Shown: positions 1-10,481 of the stretch, piece after piece
Layout of the letters: the number at the start of each line of letters is the position of its first letter
Position numbering within the stretch: the stretch's first letter is position 1
DNA from: Methylobacterium tardum
Lineage (GTDB): Bacteria; Pseudomonadota; Alphaproteobacteria; Rhizobiales; Beijerinckiaceae
DNA length: 64,000 bases
Direction: 5' to 3'
Assembly: GCF_023546765.1 (NCBI RefSeq)
Contig: NZ_CP097484.1
Span: forward strand, 933,501 to 997,500
The notes under the pieces: generated by a model
What the model was told of the DNA's origin: nothing
Database searches by the model: none
Seen by the model: only the letters and a program-made list of their open reading frames with translations
Program-made: the position numbers and the translations under genes

Positions 1-1282
<1,282 letters not shown>

Positions 1283-1283
<1 letters not shown>

Positions 1284-2112
1284 TGGCCAGCGCCAGCTAC
1301 GACGCCCGCCGAGGCGAGCTGACCACCTATTTCGACCGCACCGCGGTCGAGGCGTGGTCGCGCCTGACCTCGGACGCCCCGGTGAGCCGGATCCGCGCCA
1401 CCGTGCGGGCCGGGCGCGACGCCATGCGGGCGACGCTGCTCTCCTGGCTGCCCGCCGACATGACGGGACTGCGCCTGCTCGATGCCGGCTGCGGCACCGG
1501 GGCGCTCAGCGTCGAGGCGGCGCGGCGCGGCGCCGAGGTGTTGGCGATCGACGTCTCGCCGACGCTGATCGGGCTCGCGCAGGAGCGGCTGCCGGCGATC
1601 CCCGGCGTCGGGCGCATCGACTTCCGGGTCGGGGACATGCTCGACCCGGCGCTCGGCCGGTTCGACCACGTGGTGGCGATGGACTCGCTGATCCACTACC
1701 GCGCCGCCGACATCGCCCGGGCGCTGGCGGTGCTGGGCGCGCGCACGGACGGGTCGGTGCTGTTCACCGTGGCGCCGCGCACGGCGCTGCTGACGCTGAT
1801 GCATGCGGCCGGACAATTCTTCCCGCGCGGCGACCGCTCGCCTTCCATCGTGCCGGTGACCGAGGGCGGGCTGCGGCGGCGGATTTCGTCCGAATCCGCG
1901 CTCGATGGCTTCGCCTGGGCGCGGAGTCACCGGATCAACAGCGGGTTCTACCTGTCGAACGCGGTGGCGCTGACGCGCTCTTCCCCTCTCCCTTGCGAGG
2001 AGGGGCCAGGGGTGGGGGTGGTTCAGGAGGAACCGCGGAGCCACATCCTGCGCGCCCCCACCCCTGCCCCTCCCCGCAAGGGGGAGGGGAGCCCGGTGGA
2101 GGCGTTCGATGA
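1283..2112 (+). CDS. bchM: Mg-protoporphyrin IX O-methyltransferase with a repeat-derived tail
   Basis: BchM transfers methyl from SAM to the C13 propionate of Mg-protoporphyrin IX. The SAM-binding motif LLDAGCGTGALSVEAA and the following acidic AIDVSP are near residues 70-95. The family-like sequence ends at about residue 232 (SGFYLSNAVAL), where a palindromic repeat starts (position 1979). The in-frame reading then has no stop until 3802, running inside lhaA in the wrong frame. A TGA at 2110-2112 would overlap the lhaA ATG in the usual ATGA manner, but it lies one frame back; one missing base inside the repeat would restore it. I give that end. Start: ATG 1283 overlapping the bchL stop. Confidence 0.85.
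1979..2097 (+). repeat. Palindromic GC-rich repeat, family 1 (copy A)
   Basis: About 120 nt made of two hairpins: a CCCTCTCCC/GGGGAGGGG-type stem, an inner GGGGTGGGGGTGG arm facing CCACCCCCACCCC, and a closing CCTCCCCGCAAGGGGGAGGGG stem. The same architecture recurs near 8990, 26119, 28723 and 36318. This copy lies inside the 3' end of bchM, just upstream of the GGAGG that serves lhaA. Confidence 0.85.
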
Positions 2113-3536
2113 ACGCGACCCAAAAACTCACCGCAGCCCTCATGCGCCTCGGCCCGGCGATCCTGCCCTTCGCGGATGCCGCCACCGTCGAGCTGCCGCT
2201 GGGCCGCCTCCTGCGCCTCGCCCTGTTCCAGGTCACCGTCGGCATGGCGGCGGTGCTGCTGATCGGAACGCTCAACCGGGTGATGATCGTCGAACTCGGC
2301 GTCCCGGCCTGGATCGTCGCGGTGATGCTGGCCCTGCCGCTGATCTTCGCGCCGTTGCGGGCACTGGTCGGCTTCCGGTCGGACACGCACCGCTCGGTGC
2401 TGGGCTGGCGGCGGGTGCCCTACATCTGGTTCGGCACGCTGCTCCAGTTCGGCGGCCTGGCGATCATGCCGTTCGCCCTGCTGATCCTGTCGGGCGACAC
2501 GACCGGCCCGCTCTGGGTCGGCGACCTCGCGGCGGCCCTGGCCTTCCTGCTGGTCGGCGCCGGCCTGCACACGACCCAGACCGTCGGGCTGGCGCTCGCC
2601 ACCGACCTCGCCCCCGCCCATGCCCGCCCGAAGGTGGTGGCGCTGCTCTGCGCGGCGCTCCTGTTCGGCATGATGGCGAGCGCGGTGCTGTTCGGGCTGT
2701 TCCTCGCGCATTTCTCGCCCGTGCGCCTGATCCAGGTGATCCAGGGCGCGGCCCTCGTCACCATCATCCTCAACGGCTTCGCCCTCTGGAAGCAGGAGCC
2801 GCGCGATCCGAACCGGACGCGGACGGCGCCGCAGCGGGACTTCCGGGCCTCCTGGCGGGCCTATGCGGGGCAGGGCACGGCCCGGCGCCGCCTCGTGGCG
2901 ATCGGGCTCGGCACGGCCGGCTTTTCCATGCAGGACATCCTGCTCGAGCCTTACGGCGGTCAGATCCTGCACCTCTCGGTCGCCGCCACCACGGCGCTGA
3001 CCGCCTTGCTGGCCGCCGGCGGCGGGCTCGGCCTTCTGATCGCCGCGCGCTGGCTCAACCGCGGCGGCGACCCGTTCCGGGTCTCGGCGGTCGGCGCCGG
3101 GATCGGCATCCTGGCCTTCTCGGCGGTGGTGTTCGCCGCGCCGCTGGCCTCCGCCGACCTGTTCGCCGCGGGCGTCAGCCTGATCGGGCTCGGCGGCGGC
3201 CTGTTCGCCCACGGCACGCTCACCGCCTCGATGAACCGCGCCGGCCCCGAGGATACCGGGCTGGCGCTCGGCGCCTGGGGCGCCGTGCAGGCGAGCGCGG
3301 CCGGACTGTCGATCGCGGCGAGCGGCCTCGTGCGCGACGTCGGCGGCGCCATCGCCCAGTCGGGGGTGCTCGGCGAGGGCATGAACGAGCCCGCCATCGG
3401 CTACCTCATCGTCTACCACATCGAGATCGCCCTCCTGTTCGCCGCCCTCCTCGCCCTGGGGCCGCTGGTGCGGGAGGACGCGCGAACAGAGGTTCGAGAC
3501 CGCATTGCCGACGGCCTTGCCGGTCGGACGGCCTGA
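2109..3536 (+). CDS. lhaA: LhaA/PucC-family light-harvesting complex assembly protein
   Basis: 475 aa, hydrophobic throughout with about 12 predicted membrane segments (BCD family of the major facilitator superfamily). Conserved pieces include FRSDTHRSVLGWRRVPYIWFG-type sequence near residues 90-110 and LLEPYGGQIL in the middle. LhaA supports assembly of the LH1 antenna, possibly by handling bacteriochlorophyll. Its place between bchM and puhA is that of lhaA in Rhodobacter-type clusters, which favours LhaA over the LH2-linked PucC. A GGAGG six bases before ATG 2109 supports the start. Confidence 0.92.
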   Translation: MNATQKLTAALMRLGPAILPFADAATVELPLGRLLRLALFQVTVGMAAVLLIGTLNRVMIVELGVPAWIVAVMLALPLIFAPLRALVGFRSDTHRSVLGWRRVPYIWFGTLLQFGGLAIMPFALLILSGDTTGPLWVGDLAAALAFLLVGAGLHTTQTVGLALATDLAPAHARPKVVALLCAALLFGMMASAVLFGLFLAHFSPVRLIQVIQGAALVTIILNGFALWKQEPRDPNRTRTAPQRDFRASWRAYAGQGTARRRLVAIGLGTAGFSMQDILLEPYGGQILHLSVAATTALTALLAAGGGLGLLIAARWLNRGGDPFRVSAVGAGIGILAFSAVVFAAPLASADLFAAGVSLIGLGGGLFAHGTLTASMNRAGPEDTGLALGAWGAVQASAAGLSIAASGLVRDVGGAIAQSGVLGEGMNEPAIGYLIVYHIEIALLFAALLALGPLVREDARTEVRDRIADGLAGRTA

Positions 3537-3554
3537 GACTCGGGGAGGACTGCC

Positions 3555-4334
3555 ATGCCAACCGGCGCACTTACGGGTTATGTCGACGTCGCCCAGGTCG
3601 TGCTCTACGCGTTCTTCCTCTTCTTCGCGGGGCTGGTGTTCTGGCTCCGCCGCGAGGACCGGCGCGAGGGCTACCCGCTGGAGAACGAGGCCGTCGGCCG
3701 CCGCAAGGCGGACGATCCGATCCTGATCCCCCGATCCAAGGCCTTCCATCTCCCCGGCGGCGAGACGACCTACGCGCCGCAGGCGGTGCACGACCGGAAT
3801 GACATCGAGACCGGCATCCCGGCCCGCAAGGTCGAGCCCTGGCCCGGCGCACCCTACGAGCGGACGGATTCCTCGCTCCAGGCCGGCGTCGGCCCCGGCT
3901 CCTGGGTGCTGCGGCACGACGTGCACGACCGGACCTGGGACGACGAGATCCGCATCGTGCCCCTGCGGGTGGCGAAGAACTTCATCATCCACGAGGACGG
4001 CCCGAACCCGATCGGCATGAGCGTGTTCGGCACCGATAATGCCCTGGCGGGTGTCATCAGCGACGTCTGGGTCGATCGCGGCGAGTCGCTGATCCGCTAC
4101 TACGAGGTGGAACTGCCGACGGGCGGCCGCCGGCTGATGCCGACCACCTTCTGCCGGGCCGGCGGCCTGACCAAGACGGTGACGACCGAGGCGCTGCTCG
4201 CCAGCCAGTTCGCCGACATCCCGGCCACCCGCGACCCCGATAGCGTGACCTTCCTCGAGGAGGAGCGGATCGTCTCGTATTTCGGCGCCGGCACGCTCTA
4301 CGCCACGCCCGAGCGCGCGGAGCCCATCCTGTGA
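3555..4334 (+). CDS. puhA: Photosynthetic reaction centre H subunit
   Basis: 259 aa, matching the family. One N-terminal membrane helix (VDVAQVVLYAFFLFFAGLVFW, residues about 10-30) is followed by RREDRREGYPLE and a soluble PRC-barrel-like domain with the conserved stretch VAKNFIIHEDGPNPIGM. The H subunit caps the L/M core on the cytoplasmic side and shapes proton uptake to QB. A GGGGAGGA ribosome site precedes ATG 3555. The stop overlaps the GTG of puhB (GTGA), so puhA and puhB are coupled. Confidence 0.97.
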   Translation: MPTGALTGYVDVAQVVLYAFFLFFAGLVFWLRREDRREGYPLENEAVGRRKADDPILIPRSKAFHLPGGETTYAPQAVHDRNDIETGIPARKVEPWPGAPYERTDSSLQAGVGPGSWVLRHDVHDRTWDDEIRIVPLRVAKNFIIHEDGPNPIGMSVFGTDNALAGVISDVWVDRGESLIRYYEVELPTGGRRLMPTTFCRAGGLTKTVTTEALLASQFADIPATRDPDSVTFLEEERIVSYFGAGTLYATPERAEPIL

Positions 4335-4981
4335 GCGGCGATTTCCTCCCCGAGGGCACCCTGCGGGGGCTGCCCGGCCCGCTGCCAATGGGCGAGCGCA
4401 TCCTCTGGCAGGGGGCGCCGACGACCGCCGGCCTGCTGGTGCGGGTGTTCCACGCCCGCCTGGTGATCGCATGGTTCGCAGTCTGCGCCCTGGCCTTCGG
4501 CCTCGCCGCCGGCTCGCCCGCGGCGGCGCTCGCCAAGGTCGGGCCGACGCTGCTGGTCGGCGCCGGTGCCGTCGCGCTGCTCTGGCTGCTCGCGTGGCTG
4601 ACCCACCGCACGACCCTCTACACGGTGACCAACCGCCGGATCGTGCTGCAGGCCGGGATCGCCCTGCCGGTGACCCACAACCTGCCCTTCGCGCAGCTCG
4701 ACAGCGCGGCTTTGCGCGCGTTTACGGACGGCAGCGGGGATCTGCCGCTGCAGTTGCGGCCGGGGCTGCGCATCGCCTACCTTCAGCTCTGGCCGCATGC
4801 CCGGCCCTGGCGTCTGACCCGGACGGAGCCGATGCTGCGCTCCGTACCGGAGGCGGACGCGGTGGCGGCGATCCTGGCGCGGGCGCTCGAAGCGCACGCC
4901 GCCGGGGCCGCACTGCCGGTGCGGGTGGCCCGTCTGCCGCAGGCGGACGAAAATCCCGGCCGCCTCGTCGCGGCCGAATAG
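4331..4981 (+). CDS. puhB: Photosynthetic complex assembly protein PuhB
   Basis: 216 aa. An N-terminal region with MGERILWQG is followed by two or three membrane segments (residues about 45-100), then a bacterial PH-like domain (TLYTVTNRRIVLQAGIALP). PuhB is required for reaction-centre assembly in Rhodobacter. The GTG start at 4331 overlaps the puhA TGA. puhC follows 11 bases downstream behind a GGGAGGAG site. Confidence 0.9.
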   Translation: MSGDFLPEGTLRGLPGPLPMGERILWQGAPTTAGLLVRVFHARLVIAWFAVCALAFGLAAGSPAAALAKVGPTLLVGAGAVALLWLLAWLTHRTTLYTVTNRRIVLQAGIALPVTHNLPFAQLDSAALRAFTDGSGDLPLQLRPGLRIAYLQLWPHARPWRLTRTEPMLRSVPEADAVAAILARALEAHAAGAALPVRVARLPQADENPGRLVAAE

Positions 4982-4992
4982 GGAGGAGCGCG

Positions 4993-5478
4993 ATGGGCGA
5001 GCGGGCGGAGAAGGCCGGCCGAACGACCGGACCGGCGCCGGCGCTGCTGATGATCGGTGCGGGAGCGCTGATGGGCTTCTCCATGCTGGCGGTCCTAATC
5101 GGCCGCAGCGAAGGAGTCGGCCTCGTCGCCCTGCCGGCCGCCAAGGAGGTGGCCCGGCTCGAATTCCGGGCCGAGGACCAGGTCGACGGCTCGATCGCGT
5201 TGCGGGACGTCTCCGACCGGCACATCGTCGCCTGGATCCGCCCCGGCGAGGACGGCTTCCTGCGCGGGACCCTGCGGGGCCTCGCCCAGGCCCGGCAGCG
5301 CGGGGGCCTCGGGCCGGAGCGACCCTTCAGCCTGACCCGCTACGACGACGGCCGCCTCGCGCTCGCCGACGAGGCCACCGGCCGCCAAGTGCCCCTGGAG
5401 GCCTTCGGATCGACCAATGCCGGGGCCTTCGCCCGGCTGATGCCCGGGCCGGGTGCGCCCGCCACGGAGACGCGGTGA
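4993..5478 (+). CDS. puhC: Photosynthetic complex assembly protein PuhC
   Basis: 161 aa with one N-terminal membrane anchor ([19 protein letters not shown], residues about 19-37) and a soluble, probably periplasmic domain containing [20 protein letters not shown] and an ending similar to other PuhC proteins. It is thought to help organise the RC-LH1 core. ATG 4993 was chosen because GGGAGGAG lies just upstream and an earlier in-frame start would cut deep into puhB. The TGA overlaps the next ATG. Confidence 0.88.
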   Translation: MGERAEKAGRTTGPAPALLMIGAGALMGFSMLAVLIGRSEGVGLVALPAAKEVARLEFRAEDQVDGSIALRDVSDRHIVAWIRPGEDGFLRGTLRGLAQARQRGGLGPERPFSLTRYDDGRLALADEATGRQVPLEAFGSTNAGAFARLMPGPGAPATETR

Positions 5479-5774
5479 TGGGCCTGTTCGGCAGCCGCAC
5501 CGTTACCGTGCCCTGCACGGTAGAGATCGAGCAGACGCCCGAGAGCCTGCACGCGCACGTCACCCTCGATGCCGGCTTCGAGATCGAGCCCGGCGACGCG
5601 GTTCAGGTCCACGACGCGCCGACCTCGGTGCCCTACGGCGAGCGGATCACCGTGCGCCGCACCGCCACGGTCACTCGGGCCGGCGCGCTGGAGCGGGCCT
5701 GGACCAAACTCATCGCCCATCTCGAGCTGACCGAACTCTACGAGGTCAGCTTTTCCGAGAGGAGGAAGCTGTGA
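5478..5774 (+). CDS. Conserved-position hypothetical protein between puhC and acsF
   Basis: 98 aa, soluble, rich in beta-strand-type sequence ([23 protein letters not shown]). I do not recognise a domain. It holds the slot where Rhodobacter has a much smaller unrelated ORF. Its start (ATG 5478) and its stop (TGA 5772-5774, overlapping the acsF GTG) are both coupled to neighbours, so it is very likely translated and functionally tied to reaction-centre or cyclase assembly. A GTG one codon earlier is an equally possible start. Confidence 0.75.
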   Translation: MGLFGSRTVTVPCTVEIEQTPESLHAHVTLDAGFEIEPGDAVQVHDAPTSVPYGERITVRRTATVTRAGALERAWTKLIAHLELTELYEVSFSERRKL

Positions 5775-6859
5775 ACGCACCCGTCCCGCCGCCCTCCGAC
5801 CAGCCGCTCCCGAAGACGCCGATCAACGAGTCGACCAAGGCCGCGCAGGAGACCACCTTCCTGTCGCCCCGGTTCTACACGACCGATTTCGCCGAACTCG
5901 ACCGCACGAATGTCGAGCCGGTGCGACGCGACTGGGACGTGCTCATCGCCGAATTGCGCGCCGACCCCAACAAGCGCCACTTCACCCGCAACGCGGAGTT
6001 CGATTGCGACCTGTCGCAGATGGAGCCGGAGCTGCGGAAGGAGTTTCTGGACTTCTTGGTCTCGCCGATCACCGCCGAATTCTCGGGCTGCGTGCTCTAC
6101 GCGGAGATGAGGAAGCGGGCCAAGAACAAGGACATCAAGGAGCTGTTCGGCTTCATGAGCCGGGATGAGGCACGTCACGCCGGCTTCATCAACGACACGC
6201 TCAAGGATTTCGGAATCGGCGTGGACTTAGGATTTCTCACGAAATCCAAGAAGTACACGTTTTTCCGGCCGAAGTTCATCTTCTACGCGACCTACCTGTC
6301 GGAGAAGATCGGCTACGCCCGCTACATCACGATCTTCCGTGAGCTTGAGCGGCACCCGGAGCGGCGCATCCATCCGATCTTCAAGTGGTTCGAGCTGTGG
6401 TGCAACGACGAGTTCCGCCACGGCGAGGCCTTCGCGCTGCTGATGCGCGCCAACCCGAAGCTGACGAGCGGCGTGAACCGCTACTGGATCCGGTTCTTCC
6501 TGCTCGCCGTCTTCGCCACGATGTACGTGCGCGACCATCACAGGCCGGCCTTCCACAAGGCGCTGGGCGTCGATCCGAGCGACTACGACTTCAAGGTCTT
6601 CCGGATCACCTCGGAGATCTCCCGGCAGACCTTCCCGCTGGAGCTCGACCTCGACAATCCGAAGTTCAAGGCGGGGCTCGACCGGCTGCTCGCCTGCTCC
6701 CGGGCGATCGCCGACGCCAAGGCGCGGGGCGGCCTCGTCGGCAAGGCCCTGCAGGGATTCCACGCCGCGCGGGCGGCGGTGACCTTCGCGCGGCTCTATC
6801 TCCTGCCCGTCAAGGCCAATGCCCTGCCGGCCGACATCCGCCTCCAGCCGGTCTGGTAG
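5771..6859 (+). CDS. acsF: Oxygen-dependent Mg-protoporphyrin IX monomethyl ester cyclase
   Basis: 362 aa diiron monooxygenase that forms the isocyclic E ring of protochlorophyllide using O2. Diiron ligand motifs are plain: [19 protein letters not shown] (ExxH), and [10 protein letters not shown] (second ExxH) with further carboxylates between. Its presence, rather than bchE in this stretch, fits aerobic pigment synthesis. The start is GTG 5771 overlapping the preceding stop; a GGAGGAAG lies just before it. It runs straight into puhE one base after its stop. Confidence 0.95.
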   Translation: MNAPVPPPSDQPLPKTPINESTKAAQETTFLSPRFYTTDFAELDRTNVEPVRRDWDVLIAELRADPNKRHFTRNAEFDCDLSQMEPELRKEFLDFLVSPITAEFSGCVLYAEMRKRAKNKDIKELFGFMSRDEARHAGFINDTLKDFGIGVDLGFLTKSKKYTFFRPKFIFYATYLSEKIGYARYITIFRELERHPERRIHPIFKWFELWCNDEFRHGEAFALLMRANPKLTSGVNRYWIRFFLLAVFATMYVRDHHRPAFHKALGVDPSDYDFKVFRITSEISRQTFPLELDLDNPKFKAGLDRLLACSRAIADAKARGGLVGKALQGFHAARAAVTFARLYLLPVKANALPADIRLQPVW

Positions 6860-6860
6860 C

Positions 6861-7654
6861 ATGGCGACCTATGCCGCCCCGGTCCTGTACGCGGTGCTGC
6901 TCTGGTGGTTTTCCACCGGGCTGATCCTGCTGCTCGACCACGCCCCGCGGCGGACCCATCCGTGGAGCATGGCCGGGGCGACGCTGCTGCTCGCCGGCGC
7001 CCTGGTGGCGATCCGCGCCAGCGCCGCCGATACGACCGCCACAGGGGCCTACACGGCCTTCACGGCGGCCCTGGTGGTCTGGGGCTGGCAGGAGATGAGC
7101 TACTACATGGGCTTCCTGTCCGGCCCGCGGCCTGTGGCCTGCGCGCCGAGCGTCCGGGGGTCGACCGGTTCCTGGCCGCGCTGGCCACCAGCCTGTGGCA
7201 CGAATTCGCCATCGTGATCGGCGGCCTCGCCATCCTGGCGCTGGTCTGGGGCAGCCCGAACCGCTTCGCCCTGTGGACCTACGGCACCCTGGTGGTGATG
7301 AACCTCTCGGCGCGGCTCAACCTGTTCCTGGGGGTGCGCAACCTCCACGCCGAGTTCCTGCCGGACCATCTCGGTTACCTCGCCTGCTACCTGTCCCGGA
7401 AGCCGATGAACCTGCTGTTCCCGGTCTCGGTGAGCCTCGGGACCATCGCTGCGGCTTTGCTCGGCCGGGCGGCGCTCGGCGCCGACCTCCTGGAGCACGA
7501 GCTGATCGGCTTCACGGTCCTGGCGACGCTGACCGCGCTCGCCACCCTGGAGCACTGGTTCCTGATGCTGCCGCTGCCCTCGGCGGAGCTGTGGCGCTGG
7601 AGCCTGCCGGGGCGGGCGCCCGGGGAGGCGGCCCCGCCGCGGGATCGCGTGTAG
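6861..7654 (+). CDS. puhE: Photosynthetic complex assembly protein PuhE, split by a frameshift
   Basis: About 264 aa if joined. Membrane protein with several helices. The N-terminal half ([20 protein letters not shown] to [14 protein letters not shown]) is read from ATG 6861. The second half ([35 protein letters not shown]) is in the frame one base back. The change lies at about 7131-7145, in a GCGCGCC run, and adding one base there joins the halves without a stop. Family PuhE (DUF3623) is normally one protein of this size. It follows acsF closely and precedes hemA, as in Rhodobacter. The break may be a consensus error. Confidence 0.82.
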
Positions 7655-7766
7655 GGCGAGGGATCAGATCCGGGCGACGCACGTCCACCAGTCTGGAACT
7701 GGTCTTGTGCGAAGTCCGGTGTCACAGGCGGGATCAACCCGCAGGGTTTGTTCGGGGAGAGGCGAC

Positions 7767-8984
7767 ATGGACTACGAGACCTTCTTCGGAGCCGAGATCG
7801 CCGGTCTCCATCGGGAAGGGCGCTACCGGGTCTTCACCGACCTCGAGCGCCACGCCGGCAACTTCCCGCACGCCACGCACCACCACGCCGGTGGCACCCG
7901 GCCGGTCACGGTCTGGTGCTCGAACGACTACCTCGGCATGGGCCAGCACCCGACCGTCACCGGGGCGATGCACGAGGCGATCGACCGCTGCGGCGCGGGC
8001 GCCGGCGGCACCCGCAACATCTCGGGCACCAACCACTACCATGTCCTGCTGGAGCGCGAGCTCGCCGACCTCCACGGCAAGGAGGCGGCCCTGCTGTTCA
8101 CCTCCGGCTACGTGTCGAACTGGGCGGCGCTCGGGACCCTGGCGTCACGCCTGCCGAACTGCGCGGTCTTCTCCGATTCCGAGAACCACGCCTCGATGAT
8201 CGAGGGCATCCGGTTCTCCCGCGCCGAGCGCCACATCTTCCGCCACAACGACCCGGAGGACCTGAACCGCAAGCTCGCCCTGGTCGATCCGGCCCGGCCG
8301 AAGCTGGTGGCCTTCGAGTCGGTCTACTCGATGGACGGCGACATCGCCCCGATCGCCGAGATCTGCGACGTGGCCGAGGCCCACGGGGCGCTCACCTATC
8401 TCGACGAGGTCCACGCGGTCGGCCTCTACGGCGCGCGCGGCGGCGGCATCTCGGAGCGGGACGGCGTCGCCCACCGGCTCGACGTGATCGAGGGCACGCT
8501 GGGCAAGGCGTTCGCGGTCCATGGCGGCTACATCACGGCCTCGGAGAAGCTGTGCGACTTCGTGCGCAGCTTCGCCTCGGGCTTCATCTTCACCACCTCG
8601 CTGCCGCCGGCGGTGGCGGCCGGCGCGGCGGCGTCGATCCGCCACCTGAAGGCGAGCGGTGTCGAGCGCGCCCGGCATCAGGAGCGGGTGGCGAAGGTCC
8701 GGCAGGCCCTGGAGGCCGCCGACATCCCGACCATGCCGAACGACAGCCACATCGTGCCGGTGATGGTCTGCGACCCCGTGCTGTGCAAGGGGATCTCCGA
8801 CACCCTGCTCGACGAGTTCGGCATCTACGTGCAGCCGATCAACTACCCGACGGTGGCCCGCGGCACTGAGCGCCTCCGGATCACCCCGTCGCCGCTGCAC
8901 ACCGACGCCGACATCGCCCATCTGGTCACGGCGCTCACCACGATCTGGGGACGGATCGGGCTCCGGCAGAAGGCGGCGGAGTAG
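7767..8984 (+). CDS. hemA: 5-aminolevulinate synthase
   Basis: 405 aa PLP enzyme of the alpha-oxoamine synthase family. It condenses glycine with succinyl-CoA to 5-aminolevulinate, feeding haem and bacteriochlorophyll. The Schiff-base lysine is K247 ([14 protein letters not shown]); the PLP-binding Asp lies in LDEVHAVG (D213); SNDYLGMG and [11 protein letters not shown] are substrate-site motifs. ATG 7767 has GGGGAGAGG upstream. A 112-base gap after puhE may hold its own promoter. Placement in the photosynthesis cluster suggests the pigment-linked copy; another copy may exist elsewhere. Confidence 0.95.
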   Translation: MDYETFFGAEIAGLHREGRYRVFTDLERHAGNFPHATHHHAGGTRPVTVWCSNDYLGMGQHPTVTGAMHEAIDRCGAGAGGTRNISGTNHYHVLLERELADLHGKEAALLFTSGYVSNWAALGTLASRLPNCAVFSDSENHASMIEGIRFSRAERHIFRHNDPEDLNRKLALVDPARPKLVAFESVYSMDGDIAPIAEICDVAEAHGALTYLDEVHAVGLYGARGGGISERDGVAHRLDVIEGTLGKAFAVHGGYITASEKLCDFVRSFASGFIFTTSLPPAVAAGAAASIRHLKASGVERARHQERVAKVRQALEAADIPTMPNDSHIVPVMVCDPVLCKGISDTLLDEFGIYVQPINYPTVARGTERLRITPSPLHTDADIAHLVTALTTIWGRIGLRQKAAE

Positions 8985-8989
8985 GGTGC

Positions 8990-9167
8990 TCTTCCCTCCC
9001 CCTCGCGGGGAGGGGTAGGGGTGGGGGTGGTGCAGGAGGCACCGCTCCGCTCAAGTCTGGACCACCCCCACCTCCGTCTTCTCCCCACCCAGATCGGGCT
9101 TGCCCGACCTGGGCAGACAGGAAGCAGATTTCGGACAGGTCCGAGATCTGCGGGGAGGAGAGGGGGC
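8990..9167 (+). repeat. Palindromic GC-rich repeat, family 1 (copy B)
   Basis: Opens with the hairpin CCCTCCCCCTCGCGGGGAGGG directly after the hemA stop, followed by GGGGTGGGGGTGGTGCAGGAGGCACC and the complementary CCACCCCCACCTCC. The final stem is stretched by an inserted AGATCGGGC...GATCTGC palindrome before the closing GGGGAGGAGAGGG. The hairpin after hemA could act as a terminator or stabilise the mRNA. The element ends 16 bases before the first bchI-like codon. Confidence 0.8.
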
Positions 9168-9183
9168 ACAGTGCGAGTACTGC

Positions 9184-10199
9184 GTGCCCACCTTCCCCTT
9201 CTCGGCCATCGTCGGCCAGGACGAGATGCGCCAGGCGCTGCTGATCGCGGCGGTGGACCCGGCGGTCGGCGGCGTGCTGGTCTTCGGCGACCGCGGTACC
9301 GGTAAATCCACGGCGATCCGGGCGCTCGCCGCCCTGCTGCCGCCGATGCGGGCGGTGGTCGGCTGCCCGTACAATTGCGATCCCGACAGCCCGGCGGAGT
9401 CCTGCCCCCACTGCGCGGGCAGTCCGGGCGCGCGGAAGAAATCAGAAAAAAGCCGGTGCCGGTGGTGGACCTGCCGCTCGGCGCCACCGAGGACCGGGTC
9501 GTCGGCACCCTCGACCTGGAGCGGGCGCTCGGCGCCGGCGTGAAGGCCTTCGAGCCGGGGCTGCTCGCCCGGGCCAACCGCGGCTTCCTGTACATCGACG
9601 AAGTGAATCTCCTCGAGGACCACCTCGCCGACCTGCTGCTCGACGTGGCAGCCTCCGGCGTCAACACCGTCGAGCGCGAGGGACTGTCGCTGCGCCATCC
9701 GGCGCGGTTCGTGCTGGTCGGGTCCGGCAACCCGGAGGAGGGGGAGCTGCGCCCGCAGCTCCTCGACCGGTTCGGGCTAGCCTGCGAGGTCGCGACCCCG
9801 AAGGACATCCCGACCCGGATCGCGGTGGTCCGCGCCCGCGACGCCTACGAGCGCGACCCGGAGGGCTTCTGCGCCGCGCGCGCCGGCGAGGAGCGGAAAA
9901 TTCAGAAGACAATCCTGCTGGCGCGGGAGCGCCTGCCCGGGGTGACCGTGCCGGATGCCGCCCTGGAGCAGGCGGCGCGGCTCTGCCTCGCGCTCGGCAC
10001 CGACGGGCTGCGCGGGGAGCTGACCCTGATGCGCACCGCCCGGGCGCTCGCCGCCCTCGACGGCGCCGGGACCGTCACCAGCGACCATCTCCGCCGCATC
10101 GCCCCGGCCGCCCTGCGCCACCGCCTGCGCCGCAACCCGCTGGACGAATCCGGATCCACCGCCCGGGTGGAGCGGGCGCTGGCCGAGGTCTTCGCGTGA
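9184..10199 (+). CDS. bchI: Magnesium chelatase ATPase subunit I, split by a frameshift
   Basis: About 338 aa when joined. AAA+ ATPase driving Mg insertion with BchD and BchH. Walker [10 protein letters not shown] follows [12 protein letters not shown]. The second half holds [17 protein letters not shown], Walker [35 protein letters not shown] and the sensor-2 region [11 protein letters not shown]. The first part is read to about 9430, the second one frame back from about 9441, so one base appears missing in GGGCGCGCGG. A repeat directly upstream leaves no good ribosome site; GTG 9184 is the first codon with family homology, TTG 9100 the only earlier in-frame start seen. The stop overlaps a GTG (10196), the probable original bchD start. 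Confidence 0.85.
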
Positions 10200-10203
10200 C
10201 GGG

Positions 10204-10405
10204 CGCGCCGCCTCTCCCGCCCCCTCTGAAAGAGAGGGCGGCCTCCGAAGGGGGGCGGGCCGGAACGAAGTCCCGCAGGAGGGGAGCCCGGATTCCGGGC
10301 GCGGCGCGCGCCTTCACGAAAGCCGGGCCAGCGCCTGCACCGTCGATCCCCTCGCCCGATCCGGCCCGACGGCCGGCCCACGCTCTCCCGCAGAGGGGGA
10401 GGGAA
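10204..10405 (+). repeat. GC-rich palindromic insertion at the bchI-bchD junction (copy C)
   Basis: About 200 nt of paired CCTCTCCCGCCCCCTCT/AGAGAGGGCGG and CTCTCCCGCAGAGGGGGAGGG blocks. It is a variant of family 1; the right-hand hairpin equals the tail of copy E near 28940. It separates the GTG 10196 that overlaps the bchI stop from the first bchD-like residues near 10407 and puts them out of frame with each other. Confidence 0.65.
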
Positions 10406-10481
10406 GTCGCTCGATCTCTGGGCCGAAGCCCGCCTTGCCGCCGACCTACTCGCCGCCGAGCCACCGGGATACGGCGGCGCC

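Noticed and set aside
1935..4472. Long minus-strand frame opposite bchM, lhaA and puhA
   Set aside because: High-GC shadow with no recognisable domain, opposite three well-identified genes. Many similar long frames elsewhere were dismissed on the same grounds.
9435..9455. Programmed -1 frameshifting in bchI at the AAAAAA run
   Set aside because: The codons across the run are GAA AAA AGC, not a canonical slippery heptamer in the upstream frame, and other genes show the same kind of break without any A-run.
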